Source of the DNA: Bacteroidales bacterium
GTDB lineage: Bacteria; Bacteroidota; Bacteroidia; Bacteroidales; Prolixibacteraceae
NCBI GenBank assembly: GCA_012719495.1
Contig: JAAYAG010000098.1
Span: 1-33,610 of the forward strand
DNA length: 33,610 nucleotides
Direction of reading: 5' to 3'
Shown here: positions 18,168 to 27,769 of the stretch, in pieces
Layout of the letters: each line of letters opens with the position of its first letter
Numbering within the stretch: position 1 is the first letter of the stretch
Made by a program: the position numbers and the translations under genes
The notes under the pieces: generated by a model
The model's input: only the letters and a program-made list of their open reading frames with translations
Databases searched by the model: none
Told to the model about the DNA's origin: nothing

Positions 18168-19691
18168 TTACTTTTTCTTTTTTATTTTCACTCCGCCAAC
18201 CGGAATACTTTCATTATGCAGACGGTCGACTGCGCTTACCCATATATAGCTTTTTTTATTTAGCGGTAATGGGATTTCTTTTATATCAATTTGATTTTCT
18301 GTAGTATAAAGAATTAAGGAGGTAGCATTATTGGGGGCTATTTTATTCTTTTCTGTTGAAAAATAAATGAGAAAACCCGCATGGTCTGTTGATTGTTTTT
18401 GATTTTTCCCATAATCGATTGTTAAGTGTTTTTTTCTAAAAAGTCCATGGGCAACAACTTTATATGGTGCTGCAGGCGCTTCGTTATCAATCCATTTCAT
18501 TGGCGGAACTAACGCTTTGCTGGGGTAAAGTGTTTTTTTAAGCTGCGTTTTTATTTGTTGTGGATTGTTGCTCAGGTTCTTCATTCTGAAAAATGCACTT
18601 CCCCTAATATTTTTCAATGTGCGGGTTATTGCTATTTGCTCTGGAAGTTCGCGGGGGTTTTTCCATGCTTCGGAGCTGCCTTCATCGAGTTTATACAGGG
18701 CATGGCCAATGTACACATGACGGTCGAAACCCTTCTCGTTCCACCAATTTGCCAGGGTTATGTAGTCGGCTTTGGGATGACCAATTTCCCAATAAATCTG
18801 TGGAATCAGATAGTCGATCCAACCCATTTGTTGCCAATATGTAACGTTGGCAAATAGATGATCGTAATTGCTGGCTCCGCCTTGTGTTACCGAACCAGTT
18901 ACGTCAACATCATAATTTCGCCATACTCCAAATGGACTGATGCCAAATTTCACGAATGGCTTAATGGATTTAATGCTTTTCCCCAGGGAAGAAATTATTG
19001 AATCGACGTTGGCTCTTCTCCAGCCATCGATGTTTTCGGCAGTATAGCCAGCTCCGTAGTTTTTAAACGAGAGCGTGTCGGGGAAAGGGGCATTGGCAAC
19101 GGGGTAGGGGTAGAAATAATCGTCGAAATGGATCGCATCGATGTCGTAATTTTTAACGACTTCATCTACAATGTCTTTAAGGTACTGCTGCACATCGGGG
19201 ATTCCCGGGTCTAGATATTGTCGTCCGGCATAGGTCACCACCCATTCAGGGTGTTTCATGGCAATATTCTGATCACTAAGCATGTCGCTTGTTTTCTGGG
19301 CAATCCTGAAGGGGTTCATCCATGCGTGAAGTTCCATTCCTCTTTTGTGACATTCACTAATGATGAAGGCCAGCGGATCCCAGTTCTTGTCGGGCAACTT
19401 GCCTTGTTGTCCGGTAAGGTAAACCGACCATGGTTCCGTTTTTGAACGATAAAATGCGTCGCTTGCCGGGCGGATTTGAAAAATTACAGCATTGAAGTTG
19501 AGGTTGGCCAGTGTGTCGAGTATTGCAATAAGTTCTTCTTGTTGCTTTTCCGCCTTGTCTCCAGGTTTCGATGGCCAGTCGAGGTTGTTTACTGTAGCAA
19601 TCCACATCCCCCTGAATTCGCGCTTTGGGTGCTCTGCCCAAGCTCTGAAAGTTACAATGCTGAAGATTATTATGAGTAAGATAATTTTCAT
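18168..19691 (-). CDS. Glycosyl hydrolase-like family 10 protein (GHL10)
   Basis: A 507-residue exported protein with a signal peptide at about 1-19. The catalytic-like barrel starts at about 22 with REFRGMWIATVNNLDWP and continues through FNAVIFQIRPASDAFY, ELHAWMNPFRI and IDAIHFDDYFYPYP, the signature strings of the GHL10 (formerly DUF187) TIM barrel. The acidic pair in HFDDYF is a plausible catalytic site. Members are thought to hydrolyse glycans, perhaps cell-wall or surface polysaccharides, but activity is poorly known. A C-terminal fibronectin-III-like region follows (about 410-505). It is the first gene of a three-gene operon with a glycosyltransferase and a BNR protein, suggesting make-and-trim work on one polysaccharide. 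A 31-bp palindrome lies just upstream. Confidence 0.85.
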   Translation of the reverse strand: MKIILLIIIFSIVTFRAWAEHPKREFRGMWIATVNNLDWPSKPGDKAEKQQEELIAILDTLANLNFNAVIFQIRPASDAFYRSKTEPWSVYLTGQQGKLPDKNWDPLAFIISECHKRGMELHAWMNPFRIAQKTSDMLSDQNIAMKHPEWVVTYAGRQYLDPGIPDVQQYLKDIVDEVVKNYDIDAIHFDDYFYPYPVANAPFPDTLSFKNYGAGYTAENIDGWRRANVDSIISSLGKSIKSIKPFVKFGISPFGVWRNYDVDVTGSVTQGGASNYDHLFANVTYWQQMGWIDYLIPQIYWEIGHPKADYITLANWWNEKGFDRHVYIGHALYKLDEGSSEAWKNPRELPEQIAITRTLKNIRGSAFFRMKNLSNNPQQIKTQLKKTLYPSKALVPPMKWIDNEAPAAPYKVVAHGLFRKKHLTIDYGKNQKQSTDHAGFLIYFSTEKNKIAPNNATSLILYTTENQIDIKEIPLPLNKKSYIWVSAVDRLHNESIPVGGVKIKKKK

Positions 19692-19728
19692 GTGTACAAA
19701 ACATTTAACATTCTGAATATCTTTTGGA

Positions 19729-19759
19729 TCGAAAGGTCGTTCATTGAACGAGATTTCGA
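19729..19759. promoter_or_regulatory. 31-bp palindrome upstream of the GHL10 operon
   Basis: A palindrome centred on 19744 has the perfect core TCGTTCATTGAACGA (19737-19751) and outer arms TCGAAA and TTTCGA (19729-19734, 19754-19759). Only two of fifteen base pairs fail. It ends 37 nt before the GHL10 start codon, with no T tract beside it, so an operator or 5'-leader hairpin fits better than a terminator. Confidence 0.5.
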
Positions 19760-19870
19760 CCGGATGAAACTCACATGTGTTTTATTTTCCCTTTTTGTTT
19801 TTTTCGGTAAACATATTCGTTTCATCAATCGTTTTTCAATTTGGTTAAATGTAGAAAAGTTTACAGAAAC

Positions 19871-19904
19871 AACAAAGGCAGAAAAATTGATTCCTGCCTT
19901 TGTT
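19871..19904 (-). terminator. Terminator after the ABC-FtsX gene
   Basis: An 11-bp perfect stem (19871-19881 with 19894-19904) surrounds a 12-nt loop and runs into a T-rich stretch on the minus strand. It begins 21 nt after the stop codon at 19926. Confidence 0.75.
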
Positions 19905-19925
19905 TACTATTCTTTCAATACATTA

Positions 19926-22900
19926 TTACGCTTTATTATTTCTGTCGTAAATTAAATCACCAGGGGTTTGTTTAAATATTTTATTGATAATCACGCTGAA
20001 TGCATAGTAGTTCACCACTGCCATCACCAATACCGAAAGCAACGTATACCAGTTGAAGATATCGAAATAAAGATCTTTTTCAACGGCAAACGGCGAGAGG
20101 ACATCGATAATCAAATACACCGCTCCGGCATAGCCAACCAGCGCCGCAAGGCAAATAGCCAATGCAAGGGGCATAAGTACAAAAATGTACATCATACCAA
20201 TGTAGATTCGTTTTATATCGATACCAAATGCTTTAAAAGTTCCGATGTTCTTTTTAATATTGTTCAAGTGCGTACTCAGGATATTTGAAAGGAAAATATT
20301 GATCATCAGTACACTAAAACCAATGAGAATGATCGACATGATGCTGGTCAACTTGCTCACAAAGTTGTAGTTCTTCATTTGTTCAATTTTTGCCATTTCG
20401 AGTTTTATCTCTGAGTCTTCGGCAAATTTCTCGGCAAATTCATCCACTTTGCTTAAGTCGTTGAAATTTACAGCAATGTAGTCGTATCGTCGTGAAATAC
20501 GGTTTTCCTGGTTCGGATAATAGGCTTGGAAGAACTCATGCTCTTCAATGTTGGCCTCGTCAATGAATTTCTTTATCTCGTCCGATTCCCGGAATTGGGC
20601 ATATAATTCATCAATTTGTTCAATCATAATATCTTCAGAATAATTAAAGGAAACCTGAAGGTAAATAACTGATTTGTATGAGAATTGATATGGGTATACA
20701 TCAATGGTGTTCACTTCGAGCATGCCTCCTTCGTCCCAATAGCGGGCAAAGAAATCTTCACTGGCTTTTCTGAACTCCTCAATTTTCGACGAATCGACTA
20801 CTGCATAAGCATACAGCTTTTTATTGTCGTCGAAAAGAAATTTGTCGCCTAACGAGTTTTGGTTACTATAGAAATATTGTGTGGCCAAAAAGTCGATTTT
20901 ATCTCCCGGCAATTTGTCAACAATAGCCCTGATAGGAATAGGAATAGCTCTTCCATCCCTGGTTTTTCTGAAAATGAAGCTTGGTTCTTTGGAGCAACCA
21001 AGTTTTTCAATAAAGTTACGGGTTACTATAATCGAAATGTCATTTTCAGAAATGAACGCACTACCCACGGCATTGTTAATATTCTTGTCGATAATGGTAG
21101 CTACCAGCGGGTCATTATGCGGGATAGAACGTCCGTCAATACTTTTGTTTGGGCTATCGGGAAGGTCGCCCTGGAAATACGCTGTCCATTTGTTATACCC
21201 AACAATAGTGTCGTAGCGGTATTTTTGTTGCAACGAGTCAGAGTTGTAATAATCGATCAGCCGGAAGGCCTGCCGGTTTGTGGTGGGTATTGACGCACTT
21301 ATTGAACGCACAAACGGGTCTTCCATTTTGTTTTTCAAATAGTTCAAACTGCCGTTTGAAAAACCGATAGCCAGGAAGGTGAAGAACATAATGGCTACAA
21401 TAAGCCAGAAGTTCCGGTTGTTTTTACCCAGCAGTTCTTTAGTTTCATTCCTATAAAAAAGGTGTTTGAAATCGTGTGGAATGGAATTAAACTGAATCCA
21501 ATGCTGCTTAAAACTGTGTTTGGCAATGAGCTTATATTTTATATTTATCCAGTCCCAGGCAACACAAAGCCGATAAAAAGCCGATGGAATAATATTTTTG
21601 GGGTTAAAGCGCCGGAATGAAGCAATTATGTCACTCTCTTCAGTATTTTCAACTACTTTGCCCTTAGCCGTTTTAGCCGGGATAGAAAGCCATACAACAA
21701 TTTTTTCGATAAGTGCGCTGAACAGCGGGGCTAAAGATAAAACGAGCCAAGGCAAAAAGCCTAGAATACTTTTCAGTAAGGAATTTTTTTCACTTCTGAA
21801 TTCCTGGTCTTCAATATCTTCTCCGTTTTTTATTGCTTTTTTGTCACGCTGGCCTTCAACGGCAGTCTTGAATTTTAAATCCTGAATGGTACGGATAACA
21901 TCGTTTATTTTAATGTCGGCTTTTTTAACTTCACCGTGGGCGAACTGGCGGATGTATTCTTTAATATTTGCATTAAGAATTTGTTTTTCTTCAAGTTGCT
22001 GGGTAAGCCACTGCTCGTATTCTTTTTTTTCAGCTTCGGTAACAACATCATCCCCTTCGAGCAGCATTTGGTGTTTCACCATGCTTTCTTTCACAGAGAT
22101 GAAGAATTCGTCTTCGATTTTCGATTCTGAAAGGTGAGTCAGAATACGCGCGTAACTTTCAGTATCGGAATTAAGCAGCAGTTCAATTTCTTTTTGGATT
22201 TTGTGCTGTTCGTTCCTCGACTCGTACCATTTAATATTGTCGCGATCGTAAATAAAATGCGGGTCAATAGTCGATATTCCGTTTTCTTTTTTGGTGAGCA
22301 CGATTATCCTGTCGGCAAAATCGAGCGTTAGCGGAATGTTGTGAGAGACAATGATTGCACTTACGTTGTTGCGCTGTTTGGTAATGAACTCGCGAATGAA
22401 GTGCATAAGTTTTACCGAATTGAAATGGTCGAGGTTCCCAGTGGGCTCGTCGCCAAACAGTACGGTAAATTCCGGGTTTATGGCTCGTGCAAAAGCAAGG
22501 CGTTGCCGTTCACCACCCGAGAATTCGAATGGTTTTTTGGTATACGAAAGGCTGGTAACACTCAAATTCTTTACCAGCGATTCTATGGCATTGAAATAAG
22601 CCTCCGACTCGGGTTTGTTTTGTATCAGCTCGGTGAGCCCTACGTTTTCGAGTGCCGAAAAATTGGGCATCAGGTTGGTGCTCTGAAAGATAAAACTGTA
22701 GTATAGCAAGCGGATTTTGTACCGTTCTGCTTCCTTTTCTTCTTTCCATATTCCGGCCAGATCGTACTCTTCGTCTTCGGTAGGGAAAAATTTAATTGTT
22801 GATGTTTCGGGCTGAACCGTTTGGGTCATTAACCCTAACGTTTCGAGAAGGGTACTTTTCCCTGCCCCCGAAGGCCCCAGCAATACCGTGATCTTCCTTT

Positions 22901-23015
22901 TAGGAATGTAGAAATTGTTGGCTTCAAGAACTGGTTGTCCCTGCACATAAGCACATGATAACTTTTCGATTAGAAAAAGAATATCATTTGAATTATCAAC
23001 AGTAATATCTGACAT
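19926..23015 (-). CDS. ABC ATPase fused to FtsX/MacB-type permease
   Basis: I place the start at the ATG at 23013-23015, 10 nt after the upstream stop; a longer frame from 23057 would add 14 residues and overlap that gene by 32 nt. Residues below count from 23057. Walker A GPSGAGKST is 61-69, Q-loop Gln125, signature FSGGERQ 179-185, Walker B through LFGDEPTGNLD 200-210, and H-loop His239, so the ATPase looks intact. A 300-residue linker follows with helical, coiled-coil-like parts and a hydrophobic stretch at 428-460. Then come a membrane helix (about 549-567), a periplasmic domain (about 570-900) and three FtsX-type helices (about 904-1026) with KNIGTFKAFG between. MacB is only about 650 residues. 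It likely works mechanically with the TssR-like partner, not as a simple pump. Confidence 0.85.
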   Translation of the reverse strand: MSDITVDNSNDILFLIEKLSCAYVQGQPVLEANNFYIPKRKITVLLGPSGAGKSTLLETLGLMTQTVQPETSTIKFFPTEDEEYDLAGIWKEEKEAERYKIRLLYYSFIFQSTNLMPNFSALENVGLTELIQNKPESEAYFNAIESLVKNLSVTSLSYTKKPFEFSGGERQRLAFARAINPEFTVLFGDEPTGNLDHFNSVKLMHFIREFITKQRNNVSAIIVSHNIPLTLDFADRIIVLTKKENGISTIDPHFIYDRDNIKWYESRNEQHKIQKEIELLLNSDTESYARILTHLSESKIEDEFFISVKESMVKHQMLLEGDDVVTEAEKKEYEQWLTQQLEEKQILNANIKEYIRQFAHGEVKKADIKINDVIRTIQDLKFKTAVEGQRDKKAIKNGEDIEDQEFRSEKNSLLKSILGFLPWLVLSLAPLFSALIEKIVVWLSIPAKTAKGKVVENTEESDIIASFRRFNPKNIIPSAFYRLCVAWDWINIKYKLIAKHSFKQHWIQFNSIPHDFKHLFYRNETKELLGKNNRNFWLIVAIMFFTFLAIGFSNGSLNYLKNKMEDPFVRSISASIPTTNRQAFRLIDYYNSDSLQQKYRYDTIVGYNKWTAYFQGDLPDSPNKSIDGRSIPHNDPLVATIIDKNINNAVGSAFISENDISIIVTRNFIEKLGCSKEPSFIFRKTRDGRAIPIPIRAIVDKLPGDKIDFLATQYFYSNQNSLGDKFLFDDNKKLYAYAVVDSSKIEEFRKASEDFFARYWDEGGMLEVNTIDVYPYQFSYKSVIYLQVSFNYSEDIMIEQIDELYAQFRESDEIKKFIDEANIEEHEFFQAYYPNQENRISRRYDYIAVNFNDLSKVDEFAEKFAEDSEIKLEMAKIEQMKNYNFVSKLTSIMSIILIGFSVLMINIFLSNILSTHLNNIKKNIGTFKAFGIDIKRIYIGMMYIFVLMPLALAICLAALVGYAGAVYLIIDVLSPFAVEKDLYFDIFNWYTLLSVLVMAVVNYYAFSVIINKIFKQTPGDLIYDRNNKA

Positions 23016-23025
23016 CCCGGCGTTA

Positions 23026-25656
23026 TTATTTAATGTATGAGCTGAAAAGAGCATCAATAAGTTCTGTTTCTCCCAATTCTTTTGTATTGTGCGGGAATAT
23101 CCTGGAATCGATCCAGTAGTGCTTTAACCCGGTACCTGTACCGACCGGAATTCTGAATGTTGCTTTGAAGTTATTGTATTCTTTCTCGTATTTTTTGAAG
23201 TAATCAACGAATCGTTGTTTAATTGCAGGGTCTTCCTCAACCCGTCCTTTAGTTTTAACATAAAGGTACTCATAGAAAATGGTCCATTGGTGATCTTCAA
23301 AGTAGTCGGCATTGAGCATGTTTTGCCCTTCGTAGATACTTTGGATATGCCCTTTGGTTACGCACCAGTCGATAAGGTATTCATACAGCATATCTTCAGG
23401 GAAACGATCGGGCGAAGTAACATCCATCAGCCTGATTTTCTTGAATTTTTCTTTTCCTCCCCAGCCGGTCAGGATGGCCGAAAGGGTGTAAAGGCTAAGG
23501 GTATCCACTGCTTCGTTGATAACTGGGAAATACCCAAGAATATCAACAAGTATTTCTTGCCATCCATACACGATGAATGAACGTGATTCGTTTTGCGATT
23601 GCGACAAATCGTCGGTAGGGATGAGGCGTTCAAGAGAGCGCTTGATGAGGAATAAATCTTCCTGGGACATGAGCAGAACGCTTTGGAACATCGGGTTTTT
23701 CATCCCGCTTTCAAAACGGCGTGCATATCCGGTATTGTATTGTTGTCCGCTCTTTTGGAATACTATATTTAGCTTGTCTGCCGAAATATTGTTCTTGCCC
23801 AGATCGTCGATGAAACCTTTCAACTTTTTCTCGCTCTGATTGTTGAGTTTCCCGTTAAGGTACATCGAGATGGATTCGAGGTGGTCGTTCACTCTTGAGT
23901 CAATAATCTGTAACTGGTTTTCAACTTCTTTTCCAAGAACCATGGCGTGGAGTGCTCCACCGTCGGGGGCCATTTTAAAGTATCCGGGAACGCCCAGGTC
24001 AGGATCAATTTCAATTACATCTTTCGATTTCCGTTTCACAACATTTGTTTTGCTCAGCGTAGCTCCGTCGGGAGTACGCCCGGCAGCGACTTTAAACATC
24101 AGGTTCTCAATTTGGGTTCTGTATGCGTCGTAAGCCGCTTTTGAGTCTGCGGTTAATTGATGTTGTGCCTGAATGGCAAAAAGGTTTACATTTTTCCTGA
24201 TCATGAGATCGGCCAGTTCTGATTCTTGCACTGCAGTAAAATCAGGAGCTTCTTTTCCGCTGCAATCTTTATATTTTGTACGGTTGTGATTTCCGGCATC
24301 GCCAATAAGGATAACATAGTTCGATTCGCCCGAAGAGGGGTCGAAACGCTCAATTGCTTTTTTGATCCCGTAAAATACACATTCTTCAGCGTCGTTGTTA
24401 CATTTATTGTAAGTCGGTGTCATATAACGGGTGAGCGTTTGGATAACCCCGTTATAGTTCGATGATAATTCTCTGGTATAATGCGTAGCATTGGAATTGC
24501 CTTCGGAAGCATCGCGGTATAGAACGACCCCGAAACGGTAGCTGTTCTTTCCTTTTTGCAAGTCGCGCATGGTTGCTTTTATGGCATCTTGAATGGCTTT
24601 TGAATACTGAACCATGCTGCTGGTTGCGTCAATAACAAACATGATATTCACGTTTCGCAGTGAGTTCGACATTGAGTCGATAACATGTTTGATTTTAGCA
24701 AATTCGGCACTTGGCAGCACTTTGCCGCTTTCTGAACGTAAATCTCCGATAACGCCAAGTTTTGTTACCCCGTTGTTTACATCAAGCACTGGGTAACGGT
24801 CAACTTCTCCAATAGCCCTCGAGCGATAAAAACTGGCATCTTCCTGGAAGAGGGGAGTGCCGCCCAACGCCTGGTCGGGGTATATTTTTGTCCTTTTCTG
24901 AGAAGCGCGCCTTTCGGCAACTGCTTTTTCGTCCCAGTTAAGCTCATAGGCTAAACGGTGGTTCCATGCAGTGGTTTTCGATTTTAATACCCAGCCCCTA
25001 ACGCGCTGTGGGTCGTTGTTCAGGTCGCTAATTTCAGGTATATCGGACAAAAGGTATGCCGTTGCTGTTTCTTTGTACACATAGTTGATTTGGTAAACCA
25101 GGGCCGAATTTATTGAGTCGGAAGGGTTACAACGCGGGTGAGAATAGAACTCGGGAGAGCGGCTTGCGCTTTGAGCACCGGTAATGATATTCAGTACCAT
25201 GGCTTTTTTGTTGAAAATTCCGCCTTTGAATTCAGGAAGGTTTACATCTCTGGTTTTAAGGCAGGTTTTCCAGAGAAGCATGTTTTCTTTCTTTACCCAC
25301 GCAGCCCGCGAAGTAGCTCCAGGCTTTAGGTTCCCACGTACATCGGCATCTTCGATGTCGACTACCCTGATTGCCGTTTCAGTCTCGTCAATCACGTACA
25401 TGGGTTTCATAAAGTCGAGTTTCTTGCCAGTGGCCGAGTTACAGCCTTTGTCGGAATACAGGGGGTTGGCTGGGCGGTCAGAAAATACTACCCATAATTC
25501 ACCTTCTTTTGCTTTTCCCGGTACAGCCGCTGAAGCATTGTCCATGGGCATCATATATTTTCCGGGAGTATTTTTTACTACACTTTGCCCCATAGCAACT
25601 ATACCCGAGAATAAAAACATCAGGAGCATCCCGGTAATAAGTATACTTTTCTTCAT
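23026..25656 (-). CDS. TssR-like secreted VWA protein
   Basis: An 876-residue exported protein with a signal peptide at about 1-23 (ending AMGQ). The N-terminal part (about 50-130) reads as a small beta barrel, with VFSDRPANPLYSD at 57-69 resembling the TssR proteins of Bacteroidota type VI systems. A VWA domain starts near 335, with the metal-site motif DATSS at 343-347 (D-x-T-x-S) and a further acidic site in IGDAGNHN (Asp453). Residues after 600 are mostly helical and unassigned. The TssR resemblance is from memory of the family. No other type VI genes are present. It is the first gene of a pair with the ABC-FtsX gene, 10 nt apart, so the two products very likely act together in the periplasm. 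Confidence 0.75.
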   Translation of the reverse strand: MKKSILITGMLLMFLFSGIVAMGQSVVKNTPGKYMMPMDNASAAVPGKAKEGELWVVFSDRPANPLYSDKGCNSATGKKLDFMKPMYVIDETETAIRVVDIEDADVRGNLKPGATSRAAWVKKENMLLWKTCLKTRDVNLPEFKGGIFNKKAMVLNIITGAQSASRSPEFYSHPRCNPSDSINSALVYQINYVYKETATAYLLSDIPEISDLNNDPQRVRGWVLKSKTTAWNHRLAYELNWDEKAVAERRASQKRTKIYPDQALGGTPLFQEDASFYRSRAIGEVDRYPVLDVNNGVTKLGVIGDLRSESGKVLPSAEFAKIKHVIDSMSNSLRNVNIMFVIDATSSMVQYSKAIQDAIKATMRDLQKGKNSYRFGVVLYRDASEGNSNATHYTRELSSNYNGVIQTLTRYMTPTYNKCNNDAEECVFYGIKKAIERFDPSSGESNYVILIGDAGNHNRTKYKDCSGKEAPDFTAVQESELADLMIRKNVNLFAIQAQHQLTADSKAAYDAYRTQIENLMFKVAAGRTPDGATLSKTNVVKRKSKDVIEIDPDLGVPGYFKMAPDGGALHAMVLGKEVENQLQIIDSRVNDHLESISMYLNGKLNNQSEKKLKGFIDDLGKNNISADKLNIVFQKSGQQYNTGYARRFESGMKNPMFQSVLLMSQEDLFLIKRSLERLIPTDDLSQSQNESRSFIVYGWQEILVDILGYFPVINEAVDTLSLYTLSAILTGWGGKEKFKKIRLMDVTSPDRFPEDMLYEYLIDWCVTKGHIQSIYEGQNMLNADYFEDHQWTIFYEYLYVKTKGRVEEDPAIKQRFVDYFKKYEKEYNNFKATFRIPVGTGTGLKHYWIDSRIFPHNTKELGETELIDALFSSYIK

Positions 25657-25746
25657 AAAACCTTATTTTGTAAAAAACGGTAATTATTCATCGCCATTTT
25701 TTGAGTTGAAAAACCAGTTTATATATTTTTTGACCGTTAAACTAAT

Positions 25747-25754
25747 CAAAAATA
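25747..25754 (-). promoter_or_regulatory. Candidate -7 box for the TssR-like/ABC-FtsX operon
   Basis: The minus strand reads TATTTTTG, a perfect fit to TAnnTTTG, about 90 nt before the start codon. A TTG lies 24 nt further upstream (25779-25781), slightly beyond the usual spacing for a -33 element. Confidence 0.35.
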
Positions 25755-25913
25755 ATTGAAATTTTGCTTTAAAAAAAGCAAGATTCAAAAGTAATGAAAG
25801 ATGGTATAATATAAAATTTTACTTTACCTATACTTTCGTTTCTTTCAAATTATATACCATAGTTTTTCAGTTTAAAATCTGAAAAATCAATTGTTGTGGT
25901 AATAAGCTGTTTT

Positions 25914-27734
25914 TTAGAAGTTTTGAATTTTGTGCAAGTGGTAATATTCTCCTTTTTTCTCGAGTAGTTCTTCGTGAGTACCTTGTTCTACTACTTCGCC
26001 TTTGCGAAATACAACAATAAGGTCAGCATTTTTTATGGTAGAGAGGCGGTGGGCAATTATTATAGATGTGCGGTTTTTCATCAGGCTTTGGAGTGCTTCC
26101 TGTACCAATTTTTCCGATTCGGTATCGAGCGATGAGGTCGCTTCGTCGAGGATTAATATCGGTGGGTTTTTTAGCACAGCACGGGCAATTGATACGCGTT
26201 GCCGTTGTCCGCCCGAGAGTTTTTGCCCCAGGTCACCAATTTTAGTCTGATAAGCACTGGCCGATTCTATAATGAAATCGTGAGCATGAGCAACAGTTGC
26301 TGCTTTGGTAATTTGCTCGCTGGTAGCATTTTCTACACCAAAGGCGATGTTGTTTGCAAAAGTGTCGTTAAACAATACCGGCTCCTGGCTTACGTACCCC
26401 ATAAGGCCCCGCAAGTCGCTGAGCTTTAGATCTTTTATATTTATCCCGTCGATGAGGATATCGCCCGAAGTTACGTCCCAAAACCTGGGGATAAGTTTTA
26501 CAAAGGTTGTTTTGCCCGAGCCTGATTTGCCAACCAGCGCCACAGTTTTTCCTTTAGGTATGGTGAGATTTATGTTTTTGATTATTATGTCTTTATGATA
26601 GGCAAATGACACATTCCTGAATTCGATACCCGCGTTGAATTCTGTTTTGCTTAGCGAGTTTTCTTTTTCTTTGATTTTGTCGTCGGCCATTAAAATTACA
26701 TCAATACGATCGACAGAGGCCATGCCTTTTTCTATGCTGTAAAATGCTGATGAAAAGGCTTTAGCGGGATTTATTATGCTGTAAAAGAACACAAGGTAGG
26801 TGATGAAGTTCTCGGGGGCCATCCCGCCTTCGTTTTTCAATATTAAGCGGCCACCATACCACAAAACAATGATTATTACCGCTGTTCCCAAAAATTCGCT
26901 TACCGGGTGGGCCAGGTAATTTCGCCACATCAGCCGGTTCATTGTTTTATAGTAATCATCAGTCTCTTTTGCGAACCTTTTTTCCATTTTCTTTTCGGCA
27001 TTGAACGCTTTTATAATCGTCAATCCTGAAAGCGATTCATCAATTGTACTGAGTATTTCGCCCATTTTGTCCTGCGCCTTTCTCGAAGGTTTTTTAAGGC
27101 CTTTGCCAATGCGTCCGGTCAACAATCCTGCAAAAGGAAGCATAACAAGTACAAATAAGGTAAGCGACCAGCTCATGTATATCATAATGGCCAGAGAAAC
27201 AAGAATGAGCACGGGGTTTTTGATGAGCATTTCGAGTGAGTTCATGATCGAATTTTCAACCTCGTTGACATCACCGGCAATGCGGGCCATAATGTCCCCT
27301 TTTCGTTCGTTTGAAAAGAAGCCTAACGGTAAAGACATTAATTTTTTGTAAATTTTATTGCGTAAATCGCGAACAACCCCGTTGCGGATGGGTACCATGC
27401 AAAAACTGGCGAGGTAAGTAAAGCCTACTTTCAGAAAAACCATGATAATCATGAAAAAGCCAATGAGGTATAGCGCCCTGAAGTGCCCTTCGTTGGTGAT
27501 TATCATGCTCATTTTATAGTAGAGAAACTGTTTGACCGATTCAATACTCAATGCAAAGTCGACGGGTTCGGTTACTAATTTTTGTGTGCCGAAAAGTATC
27601 CCAAGTATTGGGCTCAAGGCAAGAAATGAGAAGGCGCCAAAAATAGCCCCGAAAATATTAAAGATAATGTTCGAAATAGCCCATCCTTTGTAGGGTGGGA
27701 TAAATCGTTTCAAAAGATAGAATAATCCTTTCAT
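25914..27734 (-). CDS. MsbA-like ABC exporter (permease-ATPase fusion)
   Basis: A 606-residue half-transporter that should work as a homodimer in the inner membrane, exporting lipid or another hydrophobic substrate. The N-terminal 330 residues hold the six-helix type IV exporter region. The ATPase domain has Walker A GKSGSGKTT at 402-410, Q-loop Gln450, signature LSGGQ at 506-510, Walker B ILILDE at 526-531 and H-loop His562, all intact. Length and layout match MsbA and related lipid exporters. It lies 94 nt after purB, with a strong hairpin between, so it probably has its own promoter. The substrate cannot be told; lipid A flipping and drug export are both possible. Confidence 0.9.
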   Translation of the reverse strand: MKGLFYLLKRFIPPYKGWAISNIIFNIFGAIFGAFSFLALSPILGILFGTQKLVTEPVDFALSIESVKQFLYYKMSMIITNEGHFRALYLIGFFMIIMVFLKVGFTYLASFCMVPIRNGVVRDLRNKIYKKLMSLPLGFFSNERKGDIMARIAGDVNEVENSIMNSLEMLIKNPVLILVSLAIMIYMSWSLTLFVLVMLPFAGLLTGRIGKGLKKPSRKAQDKMGEILSTIDESLSGLTIIKAFNAEKKMEKRFAKETDDYYKTMNRLMWRNYLAHPVSEFLGTAVIIIVLWYGGRLILKNEGGMAPENFITYLVFFYSIINPAKAFSSAFYSIEKGMASVDRIDVILMADDKIKEKENSLSKTEFNAGIEFRNVSFAYHKDIIIKNINLTIPKGKTVALVGKSGSGKTTFVKLIPRFWDVTSGDILIDGINIKDLKLSDLRGLMGYVSQEPVLFNDTFANNIAFGVENATSEQITKAATVAHAHDFIIESASAYQTKIGDLGQKLSGGQRQRVSIARAVLKNPPILILDEATSSLDTESEKLVQEALQSLMKNRTSIIIAHRLSTIKNADLIVVFRKGEVVEQGTHEELLEKKGEYYHLHKIQNF

Positions 27735-27769
27735 CGATGAAGGTTATGTGGTCTGAAATAAAACTGAAG

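Noticed and set aside
25184-25759. 191-codon plus-strand frame antisense to the TssR-like gene
   Set aside because: It lies mostly inside a well-supported gene on the other strand and its residues show no domain.
25863-25886. 8-bp inverted repeat after the ABC exporter gene
   Set aside because: The stem is short, A/T-rich and lacks a T tract, so it is not a convincing terminator.
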